A stretch of 64,000 nucleotides of DNA, taken from the NCBI RefSeq assembly GCF_005048155.1, contig NZ_SUMB01000013.1, positions 1 through 64,000 on the forward strand. Direction: 5' to 3'. Source of the DNA: Streptomyces piniterrae. Lineage in GTDB: Bacteria > Actinomycetota > Actinomycetes > Streptomycetales > Streptomycetaceae. Position 1 is the first letter of the stretch. The number at the start of each line of letters is the position of its first letter. A program made the translations under genes and the position numbers. Positions 37,901 to 46,991 of this stretch are shown in pieces. The notes below the pieces were generated by a model, which was not told the origin of the DNA, ran no database searches, and was given only the letters and a program-made list of their open reading frames with translations.

Positions 37901-39519
37901 GCGAGCGCGGCGCGCGCCGGGTCGGCGTCCGGGGCGGTGTCGTCCAGCCAGCCGGCCTGGACGGCCTCGGTGGTCTCCTGGGCGACCTCGGCGAGCCGCT
38001 GCTTGAGGTGGTCGGCCTCGCTGCGGGCGCGCTGGGCGTGGGTGGCGGCGGCGGTCGCGTCGCGGTGCGCGCCCTCGCCGGCCTCCTGGAGGGCGGCGGA
38101 GCGCTCCTCCTCCTCGTTGGCGATCCGCTCGCCGGCCTCGGCGGCGGTGTGCAGGGCGCGTACGAGGTCGGCGGCGGCGGTGGCGCGGGCGGCGAGCGCC
38201 GGGGCGGCGTCCCGCTCGGCCTCGCGGATGGCGGCGGCGACCCGGGCGGAGCGGTCGGCGGCGGCGCGGTGCCGCAGCGCGATCTCGGCGGCCTGCCAGG
38301 CGCTGTGCAGCGTACGGGCGTCGTTGAGCTCGCGGCGCTGGGCGGCGGCGCCCTTCTCGGCGGCGGCCAGTGCCAGCGAGGCGTGCCGGTAGGCGAGTTC
38401 GGCGGAGACCAGGGAGCGGCGCTCGCGGGTGCGCTCGGCGTCGGTGACGCGGTGCGCCGCAGCGGCGACCTGCTCCGCGAGCTCGGCGGCACGGCCGCGC
38501 TCTTCGGTGCCGCGGGCGTGCAGCCGCTGGGCGAGGCCGCGGGTGCGGCGCTCGGCGCCGGCGTGCACCTCGCGGGCGCGTTCGCGCTGCTCGGCGGCGT
38601 CGGCGATACGCGACAGCAGGTCGAGGGAGCCGGCGGTGAAGTCCCGCTCGGCGGTGAGCTCGGCGCGCCGGCCGAGCTTGTGGGCGAAGCCGTGGACGAG
38701 GTCGGCGAGGCCGTCGGTGTCGCGGGTGTCGGTGACGGCACGCAGCAGCAGGTCGGTGAAGTCGGAGTCGTTCTTGACCGCGAACAGGCCGGCGGCCTCG
38801 CCCTCGTCGGCGTTCATCTCCCGCTGGTAGCGGAAGAGCTCCGGGTCCAGGCCCAGCACGCCGAGGTGTTCGTTCCAGCGCTCGTGGATCTCTTCCCAGA
38901 CCACGTCGAGATTCGGGTAGTTCTTCCCGGCCTCGGTCAGGACGTCGCGGAAGCCCTTCATCGTGCGGCGGCGGCCCTGTGCGCCGGAGGCGCCCTCGCC
39001 GTGCTCGTGGCGGGGCCGGACGATGGTGGCCTCGGCGACGGGCAGCGAGTCCAGGCTCATCCCGGGCCCCGGCCGGAAGCTGTACCAGGCTTCGGCGAAC
39101 TTCCTCGGGTCGTTGGAGACCTGCCGGCCACGCCATTCGCTGACCTTGCCGACGACGACGCTCTCACCGGTCAGTACGTGCTGCCACTCCAGGGCGACAT
39201 GGCCGCAGTCGTCGGCGAGCAGGAACTTGCGCAGGACGCCGGAGCTGGCGCCGCCGAGGGTGTTGCGGTGGCCGGGCAGCATCACCGAGAAGATCAGCTT
39301 GAGCAGGACGGACTTGCCGCCGCCGTTCTCCAGGAAGAGGACACCCGCGGGGGCGGGGCGGCGGGGCGGGCCGACCGGTTCGTCCTCGAAGAAGTCCGCC
39401 TGCGCCGGGGCCGGTTGGGGCACCGGCGCGCCGACTCCGCGCAGGTCCAGCACGGTGTCGGCATAGCGCGCACCGGCGGGCCCGATGGAGTAGAGACGGA
39501 CCCGGGACAGCTCGTACAT
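34744..39519 (-). CDS. giant SMC-like ATPase of a MukBEF/Wadjet-type complex
   Basis: A 1591-residue SMC-like protein. The head is split. Walker A FLENGGGKSVLLKLIF lies at about residues 62-77. The signature VFSGGQLLTAAIA (near 1417) and Walker B TLFLDNPIGRA (near 1455) lie at the other end. Between them are two long Ala/Arg/Glu-rich coiled coils around a globular hinge near 690-830. This is the layout of MukB, MksB and JetC. Upstream are kite-like and kleisin-like genes, so the three should form a DNA-loop-extruding condensin. No JetD/MksG nuclease gene is adjacent. The last 50 residues are polar low-complexity ([14 protein letters not shown]) and overlap the Rieske oxygenase gene. The ATG lies 47 nt after the kite gene. 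Confidence 0.8.
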   Translation of the reverse strand: MYELSRVRLYSIGPAGARYADTVLDLRGVGAPVPQPAPAQADFFEDEPVGPPRRPAPAGVLFLENGGGKSVLLKLIFSVMLPGHRNTLGGASSGVLRKFLLADDCGHVALEWQHVLTGESVVVGKVSEWRGRQVSNDPRKFAEAWYSFRPGPGMSLDSLPVAEATIVRPRHEHGEGASGAQGRRRTMKGFRDVLTEAGKNYPNLDVVWEEIHERWNEHLGVLGLDPELFRYQREMNADEGEAAGLFAVKNDSDFTDLLLRAVTDTRDTDGLADLVHGFAHKLGRRAELTAERDFTAGSLDLLSRIADAAEQRERAREVHAGAERRTRGLAQRLHARGTEERGRAAELAEQVAAAAHRVTDAERTRERRSLVSAELAYRHASLALAAAEKGAAAQRRELNDARTLHSAWQAAEIALRHRAAADRSARVAAAIREAERDAAPALAARATAAADLVRALHTAAEAGERIANEEEERSAALQEAGEGAHRDATAAATHAQRARSEADHLKQRLAEVAQETTEAVQAGWLDDTAPDADPARAALAASDAEKTAVAAWDSAREAARQSTDRAREATARHSAAELAAARAEDAAQAAERAHEAERRAAESLGAEERLAELLGLPQSTSKRLPGPRTPSTGADDTEARRPAAGPLTAEELDRSADALCELLEEGVAAAERQLFDLRTAAADDARILGALGDGGLLPPGPDVLAAVEYLGEHGVPALPGWRYLAQSVDPADHARVLAARPELVDGVIITDPDTHARARDVLAQAALLPRSAVAVGTAAALLAPTTGPDERDTGVYGVFLVTPNPAMHDESAADEERQTLRARAIERDEEIRALAARLSGDRALAARLGSWRAGCPAGRLAELAEAAEHGRTAADEAAAELAEARTVRAEADEAAAEATRVRDERQETAQRARRVADVLAGLAHRLRERAGWQSRMRELADEAAEFEARAEECVDRARAADEDRRAAQRAADDARRTARALRAERAEIAGVPDDLGDAPEGASSSLPALREAYRAASQLYEKVGVGADLRAEQARAEGEESAALAELNRLTNKVRTRAEQLLESPEAADGPSRQAAAARAESLVQMLETRASAASEQLGRLRGEAERLAPADGDAHTELPDGMVPADADRAKELLRTANGELATATEALDTARAQHEGLLRAHRAAEDAAGGFDETAALLRDLLRDHHDAEDAAGERPEPYAGRLEEARQAAAESRRSLRGCATDLSAAEAAVREAGDILVRHANATRYEQVRTPARQQIRELPAAALPDHAAKWAEAFAPRLRVLTDELAQLERNRDSIVDRLRGLVESSLTTLRSAQRLSRLPEGLGEWSGQEFLRIRFEDPDQATLTERLGEVIDEATRAAVRKNSDLRRDGMSLLLRGVSAALQPRGVAVEILKPDAVLRAERVPVGQMGDVFSGGQLLTAAIALYCTMAALRSNDRGRDKQRHAGTLFLDNPIGRANATYLLELQRAVADALGVQLLYTTGLFDTTALAEFPLVIRLRNDADLRAGLKYISVEEHLRPGLPQQDPAGEAVHGQITATRMYRRPEEPQQPADPQAPDQRARDQQAPDPRTTSPETSPEDPAQDGAAR

Positions 39520-39566
39520 GGCGGACTCTCGTTGTTGTGGCGGGTAGGTGGTACGGGTGTGCGTGC

Positions 39567-40505
39567 TCAGCCGGAGTGGAAGGGCAGTCCCGCGCCTGCG
39601 ACCAGGTCGAGGTCGTCGGTGTCCTCGCCGGGCAGCAGCGTGGCACTGCCGTCGGCGACCGGGACCACACCGAGTTCCAGCAGCTCGGCCATGGCGGCGC
39701 TGCCGGCCATGTCGCGGACCTGGAGCTGGTAGCGGGCGGTGGTGCGGTAGGCGCCGCCGGCGTCGTCGCCGGTGCGCTGGAGGAAGCCGGAGTCGACGAG
39801 GAAGGTGACGGCCTTGGCGATGATGCCGGTGGTCGAACCGGCGAGCCGCCGGGCGTCCTTCGTGGCGCCGGTGGCGCTGCGCCGGGCGTAGACCCGCCAG
39901 GCGGATTCCAGGCCGGGGGCGTCGGTGGCCGGGTCGGTGTTATGGCCGTCCTGCTCGGCGCGCTCCTCCAGGCGGCGGCAGGCCTGCCGGACGAAGGCGT
40001 CGACGCCGTTGACGGTGATCCGGCCGATGTAGCCGTCGTCGGCGAGGTCCTCGGGGCGCGGGAAGGCCAGCGCGGCTACGGCGAGATGCGCCAGTCCGTG
40101 CAGAAAGCGGTCGGCGGAGTCGGCGGAGGCGCGGCGGGCGTAGTCGCCCATGCGGACCGCGAAGACGGAGTCCTCGGCGGCGGTGACGGCCATCCCGGCG
40201 CGGGTGGAGACCTCCAGGACGACCAGGCCGAGGCCGGCGGCGACGGCGTCGGCGAGGCGGGCGAAGGCGGGCTCGTCCCGGTAGCGGCGCAGCAGCTCGG
40301 CGTACTCGGCGTCGCGGGCCGGCAGCAGCTTGGGCTGGAGCCCGAAGGAGACCAGCCGGGCGGCGTCGGCGGCGTCGGCCGGGGTGAGGGGCGCAGGCCC
40401 GGCCGGTGCCGGCTCGGCGTCGGCGGCACGGGCACCCCAGCCCGCTTCGCCCGTCCCGGACGCCGGGTCCGGCTGCGGCACCTCGTCGGCGTCGTACTCG
40501 GTCAC
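39567..40505 (-). CDS. kite-like subunit of the SMC complex (MukE/MksE/JetB position)
   Basis: A 312-residue protein with winged-helix character in FLHGLAHLAVAALAF and WRVYARRSATGATKDARRLAGS and the segment after it. Residues 1-40 are acidic and disordered. Size, fold and position between a kleisin-like gene and an SMC gene match the kite subunits (tandem winged-helix dimers) of MukBEF, MksBEF and Wadjet JetABC. Sequence similarity to named families is too low for me to confirm by eye. GTG start with AAGGAG eight bases upstream. The gap to the kleisin gene is 136 bp. Confidence 0.65.
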   Translation of the reverse strand: MTEYDADEVPQPDPASGTGEAGWGARAADAEPAPAGPAPLTPADAADAARLVSFGLQPKLLPARDAEYAELLRRYRDEPAFARLADAVAAGLGLVVLEVSTRAGMAVTAAEDSVFAVRMGDYARRASADSADRFLHGLAHLAVAALAFPRPEDLADDGYIGRITVNGVDAFVRQACRRLEERAEQDGHNTDPATDAPGLESAWRVYARRSATGATKDARRLAGSTTGIIAKAVTFLVDSGFLQRTGDDAGGAYRTTARYQLQVRDMAGSAAMAELLELGVVPVADGSATLLPGEDTDDLDLVAGAGLPFHSG

Positions 40506-40641
40506 GGGACAAGCTCCTTGCGGGGGACGATCTCGGCGATATCGGATGAACAGGCGGGATCTACGGAATCGGCGGGATGTGCGGCAGTTGCCGGGTGGGC
40601 CCCAGGGCGCCGCACCGGCCGTACGCCCCCAGCGCGGGACA

Positions 40642-42165
40642 TCAGGCCACCTCCGAGCGGTCGGCGGCCATCCCGGCCGCGTCCAGCAGGGCGGTGCCGA
40701 CGATGAGGTCGGCGCCGCCGAACTCGGGGTCGGCCAGCTCGGTGCCGTCGTCGACGGCGAAGAGCAGCTGCTGCTCGCCCTGGCGGTAGGCGGTGCCGAC
40801 CGGGGGGCTGGCGGCGTGCACCGCCAACAGGGCGACGAGATAGGGGAGTTCGGGGTCCTTGCGGCGCGCCTCGGCGAGCAGCCCGGAGAGCCGGCGGGGC
40901 GCGTCGGCGGGCAGGTCGAGCAGCTCCATCGCGGCGTCCAGCTGCTCCTCGCTGAAGCGGCTGTCGTCGGGCGTCGCCACGAGATCGGGCTCGGGCATCT
41001 CGGCGCCGAGGTGCTCACGTTCCATGGGCGGGGTGAGCAGCACCTCGACGAGGTCGGCGACGCGGACCGCGGAGGGGGTGCGCAGCCCCGTACCGCGGGC
41101 GAAGAACGCGTCGGTGACACGGATGGCACGCTCGGCGGGCAGCGGCAGCAGGGGGGCGACCAGCTGGCCGTAGAGGTCGAGCCCGGAGCGGGCGGTGGGG
41201 GTGGCGAACGCCTGCCGGTCCTGTTCGGCGCGGAAGAGCGGGCCGGCCTCCAGCAGCCGGGACTGGAGCTGGGTGTGGCGGCGGATGCAGTCCTTGACGA
41301 TGTCGACGAGCTCGGCGGCGCGCCGCTTGTGCTCCGGCTCCTCGGACTCGTCGCGGGCCTTGCGGATGTTGGTGAGGATGGCGTTCTCGTGGCGGTAGCG
41401 GTCCGCGACGTGGTCCAGCGCCTCGGTGATCATGTCGGGGACGGTTTCCAGCCAGTCGACGGCGCGGACATTGCGGCGGGTGGCGTCCAGCGTGCGGCGC
41501 AGCGTCTCGGCGTACTGCACGGTGCGGTAGCGGGCCTGCTCGGCGGCGAGCTGGGCGTCGGCCAGCCGGCCGCGGTTGATCAGCACCTCCAGCTTGACCT
41601 CGGCGGCGATCTGGGCGCTGGTGACGTCCGTGTCGAGCGCGCCGACCAGGACGTTGACCGCTTCGTCGGTGGCGCGGAGGTACACGCTGCCGCCCGCGCC
41701 CGGCACCTCCTCGATCAGCTTGAAGTCGTAGTCGCGGCGGACGTACTCGCCGTCGGTGTTGAAGGTGCCGTAGACGGCGCGGAAGCCGCGGTCCACGCTG
41801 CCGACGTTGATCAGGTTCTCCAGCACCCAGCGGGCCACCCGCTCATGCTCGGCGGCGGGGCGGCGCGGGGTCTGCGCGGCGACCCGGGGGAGCACCTTCG
41901 CCACTATCTCTTCATGATCGGCGCCGGTGTCGAAGTCCATGTTCAGCGTGACGAGATCGATGACGGCGAGCGCCACCTCCGCCATCGCGTAGACGCCGTA
42001 CTCGCCCGCGAGGTTGGCCTTGCGCACGTCGAGGTCGTGCAGCGGCGCGGTGCACGCGAGGGCGCGCAGCCGGCGGGCCAGTCCTTCGTCGGCGGCCGGG
42101 CCCGGCGCGGGCCGGTGCGGCCCGTTGAGCTGGGGCGCAGCGGCCCCCGGGGCGGAAAAAGTCAC
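40642..42165 (-). CDS. kleisin-like subunit of the SMC complex (MukF/MksF/JetA position)
   Basis: A 507-residue, mostly helical protein. The N-terminal winged-helix-like part (about 25-115) includes YGVYAMAEVALAVIDLVTLNMDF and ARWVLENLINVG. A long helical middle (about 165-310) includes LADAQLAAEQARYRTVQYAETL. The C-terminal globular part includes VRVADLVEVLLTPP. This matches a MukF/MksF-type kleisin in size and order (kleisin, kite, SMC on one transcript). The GTG start lacks a Shine-Dalgarno sequence but has a TACTCT -10 hexamer 7 nt upstream, suggesting a leaderless mRNA. Confidence 0.65.
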   Translation of the reverse strand: MTFSAPGAAAPQLNGPHRPAPGPAADEGLARRLRALACTAPLHDLDVRKANLAGEYGVYAMAEVALAVIDLVTLNMDFDTGADHEEIVAKVLPRVAAQTPRRPAAEHERVARWVLENLINVGSVDRGFRAVYGTFNTDGEYVRRDYDFKLIEEVPGAGGSVYLRATDEAVNVLVGALDTDVTSAQIAAEVKLEVLINRGRLADAQLAAEQARYRTVQYAETLRRTLDATRRNVRAVDWLETVPDMITEALDHVADRYRHENAILTNIRKARDESEEPEHKRRAAELVDIVKDCIRRHTQLQSRLLEAGPLFRAEQDRQAFATPTARSGLDLYGQLVAPLLPLPAERAIRVTDAFFARGTGLRTPSAVRVADLVEVLLTPPMEREHLGAEMPEPDLVATPDDSRFSEEQLDAAMELLDLPADAPRRLSGLLAEARRKDPELPYLVALLAVHAASPPVGTAYRQGEQQLLFAVDDGTELADPEFGGADLIVGTALLDAAGMAADRSEVA

Positions 42166-42172
42166 GTCGCAC

Positions 42173-42178
42173 AGAGTA
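42173..42178 (-). promoter_or_regulatory. -10 element for a leaderless kleisin transcript
   Basis: TACTCT on the minus strand ends 7 nt before the GTG start codon at 42165, which places the expected transcription start at or next to the start codon. No ribosome site is visible. Leaderless genes with this spacing are common in Streptomyces. No good -35 is seen. Confidence 0.5.
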
Positions 42179-42324
42179 GGCGGTCCCACTGACAACGGAC
42201 GAAACGGCACGGACCCGCCGGGGGACGGCCCTGCTGGTGGCGCCGGTCGTGGAGTCGTGGCCCCGCTCGCCGGCCGGCGCGTCATTCTACGGCGCACCCG
42301 CCGCCGGGACGCTCCCGGCCCCGC

Positions 42325-45300
42325 TCACGCCTCCCCGTACCCCCCGCCCCCGGGCGTCCGGATCACCAGCACATCGTCCACACCGGCCTCCGCCGCGTCG
42401 CAGCCCTTGAGCTCCTCACGGGAACCGTCCGCCCGGTCGATGAAGTTGGCGCCGAGCGTGCCCGGTGCGCCGCCCGCCATGCCGTACGGCGGGACCCTGC
42501 GGTGGTTGGTGAGCAGGGCGATGGTCATCGGCTCCAGGAAGCGCAGCCGGCGTTCGGCGCCGCAGCCGCCGTGCCAGCGGCCGGTGCCGCCGCTGCCGTC
42601 ACGGATGGCGAAGCTGTCGACGCGGACCGGGTAGCGCCATTCCAGCACTTCGGGATCGGTCAGCCGGGAGTTGGTCATATGGGTCTGTACGGCGTCCGCG
42701 CCGTCGAAGCCGTCGCCCGCGCCGGAGCCGCCGGCCACGGTCTCGTAGTACTGCACCCGGTCGTTGCCGAAGGTGACGTTGTTCATGGTGCCCGAGCCCT
42801 CGGCCTGGACGCCCAGCGCGGCGTACAGCGCGCCGGTGACCGCCTGCGAGGTCTCCACGTTGCCCGCGACGGTGGCCGCCGGGAAGACCGGCGCGAGCAT
42901 CGAGCCCTCCGGGATACGGACGTCGACGGGCTTGAGGCAGCCGCTGTTGAGCGGGATGTCCTCGGCGACCAGGGTGCGGAACACGTACAAAACCGCCGCC
43001 ATCACCACCGAGCTGGGCGCGTTGGCGTTGCCGGGCTGCTGGGGCGAGGTGCCGGCGAAGTCCAGTACGGCGCCGCGGGCGGCGTGGTCGACGGTCAGGG
43101 CGACATGGATCTCCGCCCCGCTGTCGGTCTCGTAGCGGCAGCTGCCGTCGGACAGGTCCGCGATGATCCGCCGCACCGATTCCTCGGCGTTGTCCTGTAC
43201 GTGCCCCATGTAGGCCCGTACGACATCCAGCCCGAACTGCTCGGTCATCCGCCGCAGTTCGTGGATGCCCTTCTCGTTGGCGGCGATCTGGGCCCGCAGA
43301 TCGGCGATGTTGGCGTCCGGCGCACGGGACGGATACGGGCCCGAGGCCAGCAGTTCGCGGGTCTCGCGCTCGCGCAGCCGGCCGTCGCGCACCAGCAGCC
43401 AGTTGTCGAGGAGGATGCCCTCGTCCTGGATGGTGCTGCTGAAGGCGGGCATCGAGCCGGGGGTGATGCCGCCGATCTCGGCGTGATGGCCGCGGGAAGC
43501 CACCAGGAAGAGCAGCTCGTGGCGCTCGTCGCCCGCCGCGTCGGCCGCCGGTGTCTCGTCGAAAACGGGGGTGACGACGGTGACGTCCGGGAGGTGTGTC
43601 CCCCCGTGGTACGGGTCGTTGATGGCGTACACGTCGCCCGGCCGCATGTCGTCGCCGCGCCGCTTGAGCACCTCCTTGATGGACTCCCCCATCGAGCCCA
43701 GGTGCACGGGGATGTGGGGGGCGTTGGCGATGAGGTTGCCCTCGGAGTCGAAGAGCGCACAGGAGAAGTCGAGGCGTTCCTTGATGTTGACGGAGTGCGC
43801 GGTGTTCTCCAGGCGGACGCCCATCTGCTCGGCGACGGCCATGAAGAGGCTGTTGAAGACCTCCAGCATCACCGGGTCGGCCTCGGTGCCGACCGCGACC
43901 CGCCCGGCACGCGGCTCGGCCCGGGTCAGCAGGAGGTGACCGCGCTCGCCCACGGCCGCCTGCCAGCCCGGGTCGAGGACCGTCGTCGCGTCGTCCTCGG
44001 CGATGATCGCCGGGGCGGTGAGGACGTCCCCGGGGCGCAGCTCGGTGCGCCGGTAGAGGGCGGTGTCCTGCCAGTGCCCCTGCGCGTACATCCGGACCGT
44101 GGCGGCGGGCCGCAACTCCCCTTCCCTGTCGGCGGACGGGGCCTGGTACCCGGAGGCGCCACCGGCCGCGCCGAGCGCCTCGACCGATACCGCCTCCGCC
44201 ACCAGCGGCTTGTCCATGGTGAAGGCGTAGCGGGCGCGGTGTGCCCGGACGAACTCGGCGGTCATGGTGTCGGCGTCGGCCAGCGGGACGCCGATGGTGG
44301 AGTCCGTCCCGGCGTAGCGGATCAGCACCCGGGCGCGGGTGGTGATCGACTCGTCCGGCACCCCGTCGTCGAGGAGTTCCCGCCGAGTCTGCTCGGCGAG
44401 CGCGTCGCAGACCTCCCGGACCCGGCCGATGGCCCCGGCCTCCGCGAACTCCGCCTCGACGGCCTGTTCGCGCATCGCGGTGGCGTCGGCGACGCCGATG
44501 CCGTACGCGGAGAGCACGCCGGCCAGCGGCGGGACGAGGACCGTGTCGATGCCCAGGGCGTCGGCGACCGCGCAGGCGTGCTGGCCGCCGGCGCCGCCGA
44601 AGCTGGTGAGCGCGTAGCGGGTGATGTCATGGCCGCGCTGGACGGAGATCCTCTTGACCGCGTTGGCCATGTTGAGCACGGCGATGTCCAGGAATCCGGC
44701 GGCGACGTCCTCCGGGCCGCGGTCGTCGCCGGTCTCCGCGGCGATCCGCTCGGCGAGCTCCGCGAAGCGGGTCCGTACGGTGCCGGCGTCCAGCGGCTGG
44801 TCGCCGTCCGGCCCGAACACCGCGGGGAAGTGGTCGGGCTGGATACGGCCGAGCATCACGTTGGCGTCGGTGACGGCCAGCGGTCCGCCGCGCCGGTAGC
44901 AGGCCGGGCCCGGGTCCGCGCCGGCCGAGTCGGGGCCGACGCGGTAGCGGCGCCCGTCGAAGTGCAGCACGGACCCGCCGCCCGCCGCGACGGTGTGGAT
45001 GTTCATCATCGGGGTGCGCATCCGTACGCCGGCGACCTCGCTGCCGAAGACCCGCTCGAACTCGCCCGCGTAGTGCGACACGTCCGTGGAGGTGCCGCCC
45101 ATGTCGAAGCCGATCACCCGGTCGTGGTCGCCGGCCTCGGCGGCCGTACGGACCATGCCGACGACGCCGCCCGCGGGCCCGGACAGCACCGCGTCCTTGC
45201 CGCGGAAGTGCGTGGCCTCCCGCAGCCCCCCATTGGACTGCATGAACATCAGCCGGATGCCCGGGAGTTCGGCCGCGATCTCGTCGACATAGCGGCCCAG

Positions 45301-45954
45301 GATCGGGGAGAGATACGCGTCGACGACGGTGGTGTCCCCGCGCGGCACCAGCTTCATCAGCGGGCTGACCTCGTGCGAACAGCTCACCTGCGGGAAGCCG
45401 GCGGCACGGGCCAGTTCGGCGACGGCCTTCTCGTGCGCGGTGTGCCGGTAGCCGTGCAGCAGCACGACGGCCGCGCTGCGCAGCCCGTCCGCACGCGCCC
45501 GGACCAGGGCCCGGCGGACCTTGTCGGCGTCCAGCGGCCGGACGACCGTGCCGTCCGCGCCGACCCGCTCCGGGACCTCGACGACCCGCTCGTACAACGC
45601 CTCCGGCAGCAGGATCCGCCGGTCGAAGATCCGCGGCCGGTTCTGGTACGCGATCCGCAGCGCGTCGCGGAATCCTTCGGTGATGAGCAGCACGGTCGGC
45701 TCGCCCTTGCGTTCGAGCAGGGCGTTGGTGGCGACCGTCGTCCCCATCTTCACGAAGGAGACCCGCTCGGCGGGCACCGGTTCGTCGGGGCCGAGCCCCA
45801 GCATCATCCGGATGCCGGCCACCGCGGCGTCCCGGTAGCGCTCGGGATGGTGCGAGAGCAGCTTGCCGGTGACCAGCCGCCCGTCCGGCCGTCTGCCGAC
45901 GACGTCCGTGAAGGTGCCCCCGCGATCGATCCAGAACTCCCAGCGTCCCGTCAT
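42325..45954 (-). CDS. fused hydantoinase/5-oxoprolinase (HyuA-HyuB)
   Basis: A 1209-residue fusion of hydantoinase A (about 1-690) and hydantoinase B (about 700-1209), the layout of ATP-dependent 5-oxoprolinase, which opens 5-oxo-L-proline to glutamate. HyuA marks are [14 protein letters not shown] at the start (phosphate/ATP loop), [27 protein letters not shown] and [12 protein letters not shown]. HyuB marks are [36 protein letters not shown] and GGGGYGEA at the end. ATG overlaps the stop of the SGNH hydrolase by 4 bp, which is odd for a metabolic enzyme downstream of glycosyltransferases. Acetone carboxylase-type or N-methylhydantoinase specificity cannot be excluded. Confidence 0.9.
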   Translation of the reverse strand: MTGRWEFWIDRGGTFTDVVGRRPDGRLVTGKLLSHHPERYRDAAVAGIRMMLGLGPDEPVPAERVSFVKMGTTVATNALLERKGEPTVLLITEGFRDALRIAYQNRPRIFDRRILLPEALYERVVEVPERVGADGTVVRPLDADKVRRALVRARADGLRSAAVVLLHGYRHTAHEKAVAELARAAGFPQVSCSHEVSPLMKLVPRGDTTVVDAYLSPILGRYVDEIAAELPGIRLMFMQSNGGLREATHFRGKDAVLSGPAGGVVGMVRTAAEAGDHDRVIGFDMGGTSTDVSHYAGEFERVFGSEVAGVRMRTPMMNIHTVAAGGGSVLHFDGRRYRVGPDSAGADPGPACYRRGGPLAVTDANVMLGRIQPDHFPAVFGPDGDQPLDAGTVRTRFAELAERIAAETGDDRGPEDVAAGFLDIAVLNMANAVKRISVQRGHDITRYALTSFGGAGGQHACAVADALGIDTVLVPPLAGVLSAYGIGVADATAMREQAVEAEFAEAGAIGRVREVCDALAEQTRRELLDDGVPDESITTRARVLIRYAGTDSTIGVPLADADTMTAEFVRAHRARYAFTMDKPLVAEAVSVEALGAAGGASGYQAPSADREGELRPAATVRMYAQGHWQDTALYRRTELRPGDVLTAPAIIAEDDATTVLDPGWQAAVGERGHLLLTRAEPRAGRVAVGTEADPVMLEVFNSLFMAVAEQMGVRLENTAHSVNIKERLDFSCALFDSEGNLIANAPHIPVHLGSMGESIKEVLKRRGDDMRPGDVYAINDPYHGGTHLPDVTVVTPVFDETPAADAAGDERHELLFLVASRGHHAEIGGITPGSMPAFSSTIQDEGILLDNWLLVRDGRLRERETRELLASGPYPSRAPDANIADLRAQIAANEKGIHELRRMTEQFGLDVVRAYMGHVQDNAEESVRRIIADLSDGSCRYETDSGAEIHVALTVDHAARGAVLDFAGTSPQQPGNANAPSSVVMAAVLYVFRTLVAEDIPLNSGCLKPVDVRIPEGSMLAPVFPAATVAGNVETSQAVTGALYAALGVQAEGSGTMNNVTFGNDRVQYYETVAGGSGAGDGFDGADAVQTHMTNSRLTDPEVLEWRYPVRVDSFAIRDGSGGTGRWHGGCGAERRLRFLEPMTIALLTNHRRVPPYGMAGGAPGTLGANFIDRADGSREELKGCDAAEAGVDDVLVIRTPGGGGYGEA

Positions 45955-46991
45955 CCGGCCATTGTCGCAGCGCCCTTCGACCCTGGGCCCTGTACGGGTG
46001 AGCCGGCGCGTGCCGGGCCCAGGGCGGCGAGCGCGGCGCGGGTCGTACGCTCGGCCGCCGCGTCCAGCAGCCGTCCGGAGCCGGCCAGGCCGTGCCGGCA
46101 CTCCTGCCAGGCCAGGGCCAGCAGACCGGGCAGCAGGTCGGTGCACCGGTCGGCGACCCAGCGGGTGCCGCGGGTCGCCATCCACCAGGCGGACCCGGCG
46201 CGGGTCGGCGGCGGTCCGTCGAGGGTGAGCGCGGGCGGCGGTCCGACGGGCACGCCGGTGCCGGCGAGCGCGGTGTGGAAGGCGTGCGCCAGCAGCCGGT
46301 GGCCGCGCTCACTGGGGTGCAGCCGGTCCACGCTCCAGGAGTCACGGTCGGTGACCCACCGGTGGTCGGCGATATGCAGATGCACGCCCCCGTAGCGGTC
46401 GGACACCGCGTGCACGACGGCGTTCACGGCCCGCATCCGGCGGGCGAGCGGCCGGGCGAGCGGTGCGGGCAGCCCCAGCATCCGGCCCGGGTCCGGCAGA
46501 CACGCCGTCAGCACCACGGCACCGTCGGCGCTCAGCGCGCCATGCGCCAGATCGAGCGCGGCCGCGACCTTCGCGATGTCGAAGGCGGCGCGCAGCGTGT
46601 CGTTCGCGCCGACCACGAGCGACACGAAGCGCGGCGCGAGCCGCCGCGCCGCGGGCAGCTGCCGCTCCGCCACATCACCGGCCAGCGCCCCGCTCTCGGC
46701 CAGATTCACCAGCCGTACGCCGCCCGGCCGCTCCCCCAGCGCGTCCGCGAGCAGCGCCGCCCAGCCCCGCCAGCCGCCGCCCGGCAGCGGGTCGCCCAGC
46801 CCCTCGGTGAGCGAATCACCGAGCGCTACGAAGCAGGGCGGGGCCTGTGGATCGGTGGGGTGGGGCCTTGCCTTGCCCTCCGGGGCCGGTGAATCGGTGG
46901 GGTGGGGCCCAACCGTGCCCTCCGAGCCCTCCATGCCCTCCGCGGTCGACGGTTCGGTACTCCCTCCTGCCTCCTGCGTCCCCATCCTCAC
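45951..46991 (-). CDS. SGNH/GDSL hydrolase
   Basis: A 346-residue esterase/lipase of the SGNH family. Block I is [10 protein letters not shown] (serine), block III is VVGANDTL, and block V is [12 protein letters not shown] (Asp and His). No signal peptide is seen, so it is probably cytoplasmic. The first 50 residues are Pro/Glu/Gly-rich with a PHPTD repeat and are probably disordered. The C-terminus after residue 240 is an extension with aromatic and Arg-rich helices. I chose GTG 46991 (GGGG six bases upstream, GTGA overlap with the upstream stop); GTG 46994 and ATG 46985 are alternatives. It sits between a glycosyltransferase and the oxoprolinase. Confidence 0.85.
   Translation of the reverse strand: MRMGTQEAGGSTEPSTAEGMEGSEGTVGPHPTDSPAPEGKARPHPTDPQAPPCFVALGDSLTEGLGDPLPGGGWRGWAALLADALGERPGGVRLVNLAESGALAGDVAERQLPAARRLAPRFVSLVVGANDTLRAAFDIAKVAAALDLAHGALSADGAVVLTACLPDPGRMLGLPAPLARPLARRMRAVNAVVHAVSDRYGGVHLHIADHRWVTDRDSWSVDRLHPSERGHRLLAHAFHTALAGTGVPVGPPPALTLDGPPPTRAGSAWWMATRGTRWVADRCTDLLPGLLALAWQECRHGLAGSGRLLDAAAERTTRAALAALGPARAGSPVQGPGSKGAATMAG

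Noticed and set aside
34744-42165. Calling the SMC trio a full Wadjet system
   Set aside because: No JetD/MksG gene is adjacent, and kleisin and kite assignments rest on size, fold impression and gene order only.
42502-46395. A long plus-strand frame opposite the oxoprolinase gene
   Set aside because: It is Gly/Val/Asp-rich antisense sequence with no recognisable domain; the minus-strand HyuAB reading is unambiguous.
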